NCBI GenBank assembly: GCA_030065095.1
Contig: JASJDP010000016.1
Span: forward strand, 1-64,000
Direction of reading: 5' to 3'
From: Rhodobacter sp.
GTDB lineage: Bacteria > Pseudomonadota > Alphaproteobacteria > Rhodobacterales > Rhodobacteraceae
DNA: 64,000 nucleotides
Made by a program: the position numbers and the translations under genes. A model generated the notes under the pieces. It ran no database searches. It saw nothing but the letters and a program-made list of their open reading frames with translations, and was not told the origin of the DNA. Below are positions 10,610 to 18,472 of the stretch, in pieces. Numbering within the stretch: position 1 is the stretch's first letter; the number at the start of each line of letters is the position of its first letter.

Positions 10610-10747
10610 GGACGGTTTCCTCCCTGCGGCAGAATGACGCGACACTGCAAGTGGATACGGATCGGCGCATGACGCAGGAACCGCGGGACGAACGAGCATC
10701 GCTTGTTTCTGCACGAAATGCGAACTGGCTTCACCAACGGCGAACCG

Positions 10748-11863
10748 CTATAGCCCGAGCGCCTCGCGCACGGTGGCCAGGCGTGACCGGCTGACCGGAA
10801 CCTTGGTGACCGCCAGCACCGACTCGAAATACAAAACGCCGTTGTCCTTCAGCCGCTCGAAGCTCGACACATGGGCCGGGTTTACCAGGTAACTCCGATG
10901 GACGCGGACAAAGCCCGAGGGCGTGAGCCGTTGGTCCGCCTCGGTGATCGACCAGGGGCAGAACAGCTTTTCGTCGCCGACATACAACAGCGTATAGTGG
11001 CCTTCGGCCCGAACGGCTGCGACCTGGGCCCGGTCGGCAAAATGCGTCCGCCCGTCGCGTTCGAACGGTATGCCCGCGGCAACCGGCGCATTGACCTGTC
11101 CCGCCGTCGGTGGCGCCATGTCATCGGGCTGCCCTTGCTCCGACGACCTCGTCTTCTCAAAAAACGTGACGGCGGTCAGAAGAAATCCCCCGCAGATCAG
11201 GAACGCCGCGACCGTTACGCCTAGCGCGAGCGTCTGATTGCTGAGCGTCGACCCGACTGCGGATGTGGCATCGGCCTTCACAAACCCTGTCTGTGCAATG
11301 GCAAAGAAATGAACGGTGGCCACGGCCACCCCGAAACAGACCGTTCCGAGCAGGATATTCCGATTGTCGCGCGCGGTATAGGCGACGCGGATGGCCAATG
11401 CCGACAGCAGGATCGCAACGGTGGCCGACACGGCATAATCCGCGGGCGAGTTGACCGGGCGGCAAAGGCGCATGCCGAGCATTCCGACGAAGTGCATAAT
11501 CACGATGCCCAGCCCGATGATTGCACCGGCCGCAAAAAGCGACAGGTCTGTCCTTGGCAGGAAATGCAGGACCAAGAGGGCCAGCCCGACCATCAGGATC
11601 GCGATCAGGGCGGAGATCAACGTAACCAGCGCGTCGTAGAAATAAAGCACGGGCATCTGAAGTCCGAGCATGGCCACAAAATGCATCGACCAGATTCCGC
11701 CGCCCAATGCGATGGCCGCCATGACGACGACGACCTTGCGCCGCGCCGGTTCGAATTCCGAGGCGCCCCTGGTCAGCGAAAACCCGGTAAACCCCGCCAT
11801 GAGCGACACCGCGATGGACGCGGCCACGAGCCAGGGATTGTGCGAGAATTCCAGTAGCTCCAC
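10748..11863 (-). CDS. coxC: MHYT-LytTR membrane-bound regulator (CoxC-like)
   Basis: A 371-residue protein with an N-terminal membrane part of about seven helices and a C-terminal LytTR DNA-binding domain (about residues 265-371, 'FVRVHRSYLVNPAHVSSFE'). Three MHYT-type repeats are visible: SMHFVAM, IMHFVGM and TVHFFAI. MHYT domains are proposed to bind a metal and sense CO, O2 or NO; CoxC and CoxH of Oligotropha have this MHYT-LytTR architecture. Its place directly before coxM makes it the likely CO-responsive activator of this operon. It starts with GTG (11861-11863), with AAGG 8-9 bases upstream. Confidence 0.88.
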   Translation of the reverse strand: MELLEFSHNPWLVAASIAVSLMAGFTGFSLTRGASEFEPARRKVVVVMAAIALGGGIWSMHFVAMLGLQMPVLYFYDALVTLISALIAILMVGLALLVLHFLPRTDLSLFAAGAIIGLGIVIMHFVGMLGMRLCRPVNSPADYAVSATVAILLSALAIRVAYTARDNRNILLGTVCFGVAVATVHFFAIAQTGFVKADATSAVGSTLSNQTLALGVTVAAFLICGGFLLTAVTFFEKTRSSEQGQPDDMAPPTAGQVNAPVAAGIPFERDGRTHFADRAQVAAVRAEGHYTLLYVGDEKLFCPWSITEADQRLTPSGFVRVHRSYLVNPAHVSSFERLKDNGVLYFESVLAVTKVPVSRSRLATVREALGL

Positions 11864-12030
11864 GTTCTGTGCCTTTGACCAGCGGCATAGCCTGTTGCGC
11901 GTTCCTGCATATCACAACTCGGTCAGGGATGAAGTGTCAGGCCGACCGTGCCGTTTGCGTTTTGACAAGGGGTCCTCCGGCCCGTGCCGCTTTGCTTGCC
12001 ACCGGTCGTTGGCGGGGGCGCCCTTTTCGA

Positions 12031-12143
12031 TGTGCAGGAGCGCCGGCCGGCCGGCGCACCGGGTTGCTCGGCCGGACCCCCCCATGCAACCAGTTGCGCG
12101 GTGTGCAGGGTCCATTGTCCGGTATGTGCCAGTGGCCTGCACA
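12031..12143. repeat. three copies of TGTGCAGG (two direct, one inverted)
   Basis: TGTGCAGG occurs at 12031-12038 and 12102-12109, and its reverse complement CCTGCACA at 12136-12143. LytTR regulators usually bind short repeated sites, so these are candidates for CoxC or for a regulator of the rightward gene. That assignment is inference. Confidence 0.3.
12040..12057. promoter_or_regulatory. 18-bp perfect palindrome, possible operator
   Basis: GCGCCGGCC/GGCCGGCGC is a perfect 18-bp inverted repeat in the divergent promoter region. Its composition is pure G/C, so chance is more likely than for a mixed palindrome. No T run follows, so it is not a terminator. Confidence 0.3.
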
Positions 12144-12276
12144 TTGTCGGGGACCGAACCCACAGCGGACTTGACAGGATAAGCCGCCAACCCCTGTACT
12201 GACCTTGGGTGGTTTGGCTGCGCCGGTGCGGCGTAGCGCCAAAAGATTTGTCAGGATCACATTTGGAGCGAGCCTT

Positions 12277-15200
12277 ATGGAACAGTCGTCAGGGGTATTC
12301 CGCCAATTTCCCGCACTTGGCCGTGCCCAGCCCGGCCTGATGTTCATGCCGAAATACGGGGTGTTTCTGACAATTCGCCTCGCCGACACCGGTGGCGGCG
12401 CCCGCGAGGCGGTTTGGGGCGCCATTCAAGCGGCAAGCGCGGCTGCACGCAAGATGTCTTCCGGCGGCGAACAATCTGCCCTTGTCATCGGGTTCGAGCC
12501 CTCGCTGTGGCAGATCTGGACGGGCGGTACCCCACCCGGAATGCCCGATGGCGGGACGGTCCTGAAAAGGTCGCCGCATCTGCGGCAAACAAACTGCGAC
12601 GCACATCTTTGGGTCTTTCTCAAATCCGACGCCGCAAGCGGATGCGCCGGTTTGCAGGCCGTTCTCGAGGAAATGCTGGGCGGCCTGATCGCAGACATGG
12701 AGATCACGGAAGCCCGCCAGCGCAGGGACGGCAAGGTTCTGGACCACCATTACAGCGACGGTGTCACCAGCCCGTCGGATCCCATCGGCGTGGCCGGCCC
12801 GATTGTGATTTCGGAAGCCGGAGAGGACGCCGGCGGCACCTGGGCCTTTACGCAGAAATTCCGTGTCGACTGGGACCGCTACGGCCCGCAAAGCATCGAC
12901 GCCAAGGAGGACGTGATCGGGCGCAATGTCGGCGGCACGATCATTCCCGACGACGATCCGCACAGCCACATTCGCCGCGCGCGGGTCTTCGACCACAACC
13001 AGGACAACATCAAACTGTTGCGCCAGGCGATGCCCTATGGGCTGGCCGGCGGCGCCCGCGCGCGGGAGGAAGGCATCTATTTCGCCAGCTTCGCCAGCAG
13101 CACCGGCGCGGTCGAGACCATCCTGACCAACATGGTCGGCCATGGTGACACGGTGGCGCCCGACAAGCTGATGAACGTGGTCGAGCCGGTGGCGGGTGGT
13201 TACTGGTACGTGCCGCCGGGCGCGGCGCTGGGGCTGGGGCCGGGGCTGACCGGCCATGACTTCACGGTCCCGCCGTTCTGGAAGCTGCGCAGCGCCAACG
13301 GCTATATGTTCTACAACGGCAACGACTATATCAACGCGATGTCGACCGGCGGCTATGCCCCCGGCGACGCCCCCAGTGCGCGCATCCTGGCGCTGACCGC
13401 GAACGCCTTTTCGCGCTGGCGGGACAACTGGTACCAGCTACGCGACATCCCCCGGATCCCGCATCTGAAACACTATCTCGGCCCGGACGAACAGCACATC
13501 CTCGATGCCAGCGTGACCGTCCGCAAGGGCGTGGCGATCCGCAAGACGCTGGGCACGGTTCTGACCCATGCCGATCCGTCCTATCCGCTCGATCCCGAAA
13601 GCCACGCCTGGAAAGGCGATACCTTCCGCCTGCACCCGCAGGATCTGCTGTTCGGCGTGATGCCCGAGCTGTCGCTGGCGCGCGGCAAGGAGGTGATGCC
13701 CTATCTCAAGGACGGCGACGAGCGCACGGAATCGCTGACGTTGGGCATCGACGAGGGCGGCATGGTCGGCCACGTGGTGCCGGATCATTTCGCAATCCTG
13801 ACCCGCGGCATCGGGCCCTATATCGTTGAGCTTGAGGGCCTGCGTGACACAGCCGAAGGCGAGAAGGTGGAATTCTATCAGTCGGTGATCCACGCGCTGC
13901 AGGGTGTGCAGGACTGGTGCCGCAACTACGCCGCGCTGGCCGATGCGATGATCGTCGACGGCGGTCTGAGCGGCGACGAAGTGGCGAACCTGCAGGCGCT
14001 GGCCGCCCGCGCGCGCAAGCTGTCCACCGACAGGGCCGAGACCTTTGCCGAGGCGGTGCAGACGGTGTTCATGATGCATTGCTGCCTGCATCTGATCGGC
14101 AACCCCGTGGCGGTGGGGCGGCTGGACCAGTATCTGGGCAGTTTCTACGAAGCCGACGATATCGGCGAGGCCGAGGCGCAGGATTTGATCGACGCATTCT
14201 GGGTGAAGCTCGACGAAAAGGCGATCCACAACCGCCACCACATCACCGACCATCTGGGCTATGGCATGACCGCGGTGCCGTATTCGGGCGGCAACTTCCC
14301 GCAAGGCTCGGCCATCAACCAGTGGATCCAGCAGGTGACCGTCGGCGGCAAGACCCGCGACGGGGACGAGGCCAGCAACGCGGTGACGATGATGTGCCTG
14401 CGCGCGGCGCGGCGGCTGCCGTTCAACGCGCCCTGTCTGAGCCTGCGGGTAACGGCGGAGATGCCGGATGCGGTGGTCGAGGAAGCCGCCAAGGCGCTCT
14501 TGAGCGGCGGGGCGCATCCGATCCTGTTCCAGGACGACCGGCTGACCAAGGGCCTGCACGAATTCAGCGGCTTCCCGATCGAGGATGCGCGCGACTTCGC
14601 CTGCGACGGCTGCTACGAGCCGATGATCAACGGCAAGACCGAGTTCGCCTTCGGCTCGATCGCGCCGCTCGATTCGCTGGAGATGGCGATCAACCAGGGC
14701 GCCACGATCATGGGGTCGGGCATCATCCACCTGCGCGGGTTGAAGCAGGGCCAACGCACCCAACACCCCGCCGACATCGAAAGCTTCGAGGAAATCCTCG
14801 ACCTGATGCAGCAGCACATGCACTGGCTGGTGGTGCGGCTCTTCAACTCGATCCTCGTCAATTACGGCAATATCGGCAAGGTCAGCCCGTGTCCGATGCT
14901 ATCCTCGATGATGGATGGGTGCATCGAGCGCGGGGTCGACATGTATTCCGGCGGCGCGCGCTATCACCTGATCGCGCCGATGTTCGTCGGCATGGCGACC
15001 TGCATCGACTCGCTCTACGCGATCAAGAAGCTGGTCTTCGACGACGAAACCGCGGTGACCACGCTGCCCGAACTGCTCGATTGCCTGCGCAGCGACTGGG
15101 GCCATGCGCTCGGCGAACCCTATGAGAGCACGCTGGCGGGACAAAGCCGGGCCGAGGTGAAGGGCAAGTGGTATCGGGAAATGCGGCAGATGGCGCTGGA

Positions 15201-15885
15201 TCTGCCGAAATTCGGCACCGGCGATGCCGAGGTAGACGAGATCGGCGCCTGGCTGGCGGATATGGTGACCACGACGGCGAAGGACGTGATGGACAACCCG
15301 CCCGCGCCGTTTGCCAAGACGCTGCAGGCCATCCGCGACACCTATGACGCCGAGATTCACATGGCGCCGGGGGTCGGCACCTTCGAGGAATATGTCGGCG
15401 CGGGCCAGAACAGCGCGGCCTCGGCCGACGGGCGGCGGTTCATGCAGCCGTATCCCTCGGACATGAGCCCCACGCCGGTGCCGCAGGATCTCGCCGCGAT
15501 CCCGCAGGCCGAGGATGCCGAGCAGCCCAGGCCCTACAGCTACCGCGAGATCTACAGGGCAATGGCCAGCTGGGACGACCCTAGGATCTACGAACGGTTC
15601 TCGAACGCGTCGCCGGTGGATCTGAACATCCGCGAGGATTTCCCCGAGGAGGAACTCGTGCGGTTCATCAAGCGCTATGCGGCGGGCGAGGGCGTGGGAT
15701 CGAACCTGATCACGGTCACCTGCGCCGATCCCGACACCTACACCGCTGCCGAGACCGAGCCGGAGCGGTACGAGCTGGTGCGGGTGCGCATGGGCGGCTG
15801 GACCGAGTTCTTCGCCGCGATGTTCCCCGCACATCAGGAACAACACAAACGCCGCCCGTGGTTCACGCCGCCGGCCGCGGATTAG
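12277..15885 (+). CDS. DyP-type heme peroxidase fused to a pyruvate-formate-lyase-like glycyl radical domain
   Basis: A 1202-residue two-domain protein. The N-terminal part (about 1-400) matches DyP peroxidases: Asp161 in 'HHYSDGVTSPSDP' corresponds to the GxxDG distal motif (first Gly replaced by His), 'HSHIRRA' (229-235) gives the proximal heme ligand His231, and 'IYFASFASS' and 'GGYWYVPPG' are family signatures. The C-terminal part (about 440-1202) matches glycyl radical enzymes: 'CDGCYEP' with the predicted thiyl Cys779, and 'RMGGWTEFF' near the C-terminus, where Gly1174 aligns with the radical glycine of RVxGYAxxF. GGAG precedes ATG 12277. No radical-SAM activase is in the window. It is first in a four-gene cluster, 12 bp before the next gene. 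The substrate is unknown, and whether the radical domain is active under oxygen is unknown. Confidence 0.85.
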   Translation: MEQSSGVFRQFPALGRAQPGLMFMPKYGVFLTIRLADTGGGAREAVWGAIQAASAAARKMSSGGEQSALVIGFEPSLWQIWTGGTPPGMPDGGTVLKRSPHLRQTNCDAHLWVFLKSDAASGCAGLQAVLEEMLGGLIADMEITEARQRRDGKVLDHHYSDGVTSPSDPIGVAGPIVISEAGEDAGGTWAFTQKFRVDWDRYGPQSIDAKEDVIGRNVGGTIIPDDDPHSHIRRARVFDHNQDNIKLLRQAMPYGLAGGARAREEGIYFASFASSTGAVETILTNMVGHGDTVAPDKLMNVVEPVAGGYWYVPPGAALGLGPGLTGHDFTVPPFWKLRSANGYMFYNGNDYINAMSTGGYAPGDAPSARILALTANAFSRWRDNWYQLRDIPRIPHLKHYLGPDEQHILDASVTVRKGVAIRKTLGTVLTHADPSYPLDPESHAWKGDTFRLHPQDLLFGVMPELSLARGKEVMPYLKDGDERTESLTLGIDEGGMVGHVVPDHFAILTRGIGPYIVELEGLRDTAEGEKVEFYQSVIHALQGVQDWCRNYAALADAMIVDGGLSGDEVANLQALAARARKLSTDRAETFAEAVQTVFMMHCCLHLIGNPVAVGRLDQYLGSFYEADDIGEAEAQDLIDAFWVKLDEKAIHNRHHITDHLGYGMTAVPYSGGNFPQGSAINQWIQQVTVGGKTRDGDEASNAVTMMCLRAARRLPFNAPCLSLRVTAEMPDAVVEEAAKALLSGGAHPILFQDDRLTKGLHEFSGFPIEDARDFACDGCYEPMINGKTEFAFGSIAPLDSLEMAINQGATIMGSGIIHLRGLKQGQRTQHPADIESFEEILDLMQQHMHWLVVRLFNSILVNYGNIGKVSPCPMLSSMMDGCIERGVDMYSGGARYHLIAPMFVGMATCIDSLYAIKKLVFDDETAVTTLPELLDCLRSDWGHALGEPYESTLAGQSRAEVKGKWYREMRQMALDLPKFGTGDAEVDEIGAWLADMVTTTAKDVMDNPPAPFAKTLQAIRDTYDAEIHMAPGVGTFEEYVGAGQNSAASADGRRFMQPYPSDMSPTPVPQDLAAIPQAEDAEQPRPYSYREIYRAMASWDDPRIYERFSNASPVDLNIREDFPEEELVRFIKRYAAGEGVGSNLITVTCADPDTYTAAETEPERYELVRVRMGGWTEFFAAMFPAHQEQHKRRPWFTPPAAD

Positions 15886-15897
15886 GAGAGGGCAGTC

Positions 15898-17433
15898 ATG
15901 GCCGCAAAAGACGTCTCGACCGACAGCCAGTATCTGACGCCGAACCAACAGGTGCTGAAGGACAGGATCGACCACATCGTCGTGCTGATGATGGAAAACC
16001 GGTCCTTCGACAATCTCTTGGGCTGGCTTTATGAGGACGAGCGCCCGCCGCGCGGGCAGTCCTTTGACGGGCTTGGCTGGACCCTTTGGAACCCGCTGAA
16101 CAATGTCGACGCCGACGGCAACCCGTTCGTCGAAAAGGTCGGCGTGCGCAAGAACGGGTCATCCTACAAGCTGGGCCATCACACGATGGACGCGCCCGAG
16201 GTGGACTATTGCCTGCCGCGGCCGGATCCGGGCGAGGGGTATCGTGACGCGACCTATCAGCTGTTCGGCACCTACGTCGTCGACGATCTCTATCCGCCGG
16301 AACCGCTGGGGCAGGGCTATGTGAACAACTACCTCAACGCGATGCTCTACGGCACGCTGACCTATCACGATGCGCCGACCGACCCGCGCGAGATCATGAC
16401 GACCTTCACGCCGGACCAGACGCCGGTGCTGAGCGGGCTGGCAAAGGCCTATGCGGTCTGCGACCAGTGGTTCTGTTCCGTCCCCAGCCAGACGCTGCCG
16501 AACCGCGATTTCATCCATGCCGCCACGTCCACCGGCTATGTGAACAACAAGCCCGACAACCTGTGCGACAGCAAGACGATCTACAACCAGATCCAGGACG
16601 CCATCGACGGCGGCCGCGACGACCTGAGCTGGGCGGTCTACAGCGGCACCCAGCAGGACCGCGATAGCGGCAAGTGGGAGCCGTTTTCGCTGACCCGGCT
16701 GTGCATGAAACAGGTGCAGGACAAGGGATTCGATCCGAACTTCAAGATGATGCATGAGTTCTATGCGGATGCCGAGGCCGGGACGCTGCCGTCCTATGCC
16801 TTCCTCGAGCCGCAGTTCTCCGGCCCCCTGCAGAACGATCAGCACCCGCCGCAGGACATCCGCCCCGGCGAAAAGCTGATGGCGGATGTCTATCACGCGG
16901 TGAAGGCGAGCCCCTGCTGGGAGCGCACGCTGCTGGTCATTACCTATGACGAGCATGGCGGCTGCTACGATCACCTGCCGCCGACCGCGACCGCGAAGAC
17001 TCCGGACGCCGCCAGCACCGGCGGGCAGATGGGGTTCCGGTTCAACCGGTTCGGGGTGCGGGTGCCCGCGGTGGTGATCTCACCGCTGATCGAGGCGGGC
17101 ACGGTGGCGCGCCCCGACGGGTGGACGCCCTATGACCACACCAGTGTGATCAAGACCGTGCAGATCGCCTTTGACCTCGAAGATCACGGCCCGCTGACCG
17201 CCCGCGACGCCGAGGCGCCCGACTTGAGCGGGATGCTGACGCTCGGCGATCCGCGCGACGACGATCCCGTGATCGAGGCGGCGGACTATCCCGAGCCCGA
17301 GGCGGTGCTGGTCAACGACCTGCACAAGATCTCGGCCGAGATCCTGGCAGAGCGGCTGGGGGTCGAGCATCCGACCGACGACCAGATCCACGATTTCATC
17401 CACAAGGCCTATGCGCAGGCCTTCGGTCACTGA
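15898..17433 (+). CDS. Phosphoesterase family protein (phospholipase C / acid phosphatase type)
   Basis: A 511-residue protein of the phosphoesterase family (PF04185) that includes bacterial phospholipases C. The N-terminal signature 'HIVVLMMENRSFDNLLGWL' (about residues 22-40) holds the metal-binding Glu-Asn, and 'VITYDEHGGCYDHLPP' (about 347-362) holds later ligands. Family members cleave phosphodiester or phosphomonoester bonds, for example phosphatidylcholine headgroups, and usually carry a Tat or Sec signal. None is visible here: the protein begins MAAKDVSTDSQ. AGGAG precedes the start. It is 12 bp after the DyP fusion gene and 18 bp before the DNase II-like gene. Confidence 0.85.
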   Translation: MAAKDVSTDSQYLTPNQQVLKDRIDHIVVLMMENRSFDNLLGWLYEDERPPRGQSFDGLGWTLWNPLNNVDADGNPFVEKVGVRKNGSSYKLGHHTMDAPEVDYCLPRPDPGEGYRDATYQLFGTYVVDDLYPPEPLGQGYVNNYLNAMLYGTLTYHDAPTDPREIMTTFTPDQTPVLSGLAKAYAVCDQWFCSVPSQTLPNRDFIHAATSTGYVNNKPDNLCDSKTIYNQIQDAIDGGRDDLSWAVYSGTQQDRDSGKWEPFSLTRLCMKQVQDKGFDPNFKMMHEFYADAEAGTLPSYAFLEPQFSGPLQNDQHPPQDIRPGEKLMADVYHAVKASPCWERTLLVITYDEHGGCYDHLPPTATAKTPDAASTGGQMGFRFNRFGVRVPAVVISPLIEAGTVARPDGWTPYDHTSVIKTVQIAFDLEDHGPLTARDAEAPDLSGMLTLGDPRDDDPVIEAADYPEPEAVLVNDLHKISAEILAERLGVEHPTDDQIHDFIHKAYAQAFGH

Positions 17434-17451
17434 CCGGGAAAGGAGGCCGCC

Positions 17452-18468
17452 ATGGCCCTTGAGGTGCTTTCCGACGCCGGCAAGCCTGTCGACTGGTTCT
17501 TCATGTACAAGCTGCCGGACAATACCAAGCCGCTGAAGGGGGCAGATAAGACGTTCACAAAGACCGAAGGGACCGAGTACATGTATTACGATCCCACGGT
17601 GAAGGGCACGCTGGCGCTGTCGCCGCACAAGCTGGATGAGAAGGCCGGGGCGCTCTACCAGACGCTGGCACAGATCTACGACGCGGCCAAGACACCGCCC
17701 GACGGCATGGGCTGGATCTGTTACAATGACGAGATCCCGGACACCGAGGACAATGACGGCGAAAAGGGCCACACCAAGGGCGTTCTGGCCTTCGACCTGG
17801 ACAGTGACACCGCGTTCTGGCTGTTGCATTCCTGGCCCAAATTCGCCGATCCGTCGTCCGGCGACCCTGGTGCCTGGAACTACGGCCAGACCTATCTTTG
17901 CGTGCAGCTGCGCGATGTGGATACCGCGCGTGCCATCGCCAAGGTGATGTTCAATGAACAGGAACCGCAGGTCTATCAGGTACACCTGCCCGGCGGGCTG
18001 CCGGACAATGACGCGTTTTCGCGGCTCGCCACCTCGGTCGACGTGAACGAAACCGATCCCCCCGCCGATATCACCTTCCTGTCAAAGGGCGGCACGCAAT
18101 TCCGCTGCTTGGCCAAGAACCGGCACTGGGGCAAGGATTTCTGGATCGACCTCGTCGGTCCGCATCTGGGCGTGGACATGGATGTGGAAACCTGGCGCCG
18201 CGGCACAGTACCCGACACCGAGGACAGCGATGGCAAGGACGAGGTGACGGACATCCTTTACATCAACCTCGAGCATCTCGGCGTGCCCTACGAGTGGCAC
18301 TATACCAAGGACCACGCCAAGTGGGGGGTCTCCGAGACCGACGACTGGGTCTGTGTCGCCGATATCAACCGCCAGACCAGCCAGGAAAAACGCGGCGGGG
18401 GCACCATCGCCTTTCGCGACAAGACGCTGTGGGATGCGTTGCGACAGGTTGAACAGCTGAAGGAATGA
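17452..18468 (+). CDS. Deoxyribonuclease II family protein
   Basis: A 338-residue homologue of DNase II, the acid, metal-independent endonuclease of animal lysosomes with a phospholipase D-like fold. What I see: the family opening 'DWFFMYKLP' and 'EYMYYD', the first HxK motif HTK at residues 107-109 within 'GHTKGVLAFD', the 'FWLLHSWPKF' stretch, 'GKDFWIDLVGPHL', and the second HxK motif HAK at residues 288-290 followed by WGVS. Both catalytic histidines are therefore present. The protein starts straight at the catalytic domain without the usual signal peptide. A strong AAAGGAGG lies before the ATG. Bacterial members are uncommon. It sits between two phosphoesterase genes. Confidence 0.85.
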   Translation: MALEVLSDAGKPVDWFFMYKLPDNTKPLKGADKTFTKTEGTEYMYYDPTVKGTLALSPHKLDEKAGALYQTLAQIYDAAKTPPDGMGWICYNDEIPDTEDNDGEKGHTKGVLAFDLDSDTAFWLLHSWPKFADPSSGDPGAWNYGQTYLCVQLRDVDTARAIAKVMFNEQEPQVYQVHLPGGLPDNDAFSRLATSVDVNETDPPADITFLSKGGTQFRCLAKNRHWGKDFWIDLVGPHLGVDMDVETWRRGTVPDTEDSDGKDEVTDILYINLEHLGVPYEWHYTKDHAKWGVSETDDWVCVADINRQTSQEKRGGGTIAFRDKTLWDALRQVEQLKE

Positions 18469-18472
18469 CCCG

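Larger units (their letters stand above)
11864..12276. other. 413-bp divergent intergenic region between coxC and the DyP fusion gene
   Basis: No convincing gene. It must carry the divergent promoters of the cox operon (leftward) and of the DyP-glycyl radical gene (rightward). It contains an 18-bp perfect palindrome and three copies of an 8-mer, listed separately. I could not pick out a confident -35/-10 pair. Confidence 0.6.

Noticed and set aside
12277-15885. Ordinary fermentative pyruvate formate-lyase
   Set aside because: There is an N-terminal DyP domain, no activase or formate transporter beside it, and the context is that of an aerobic CO oxidiser.
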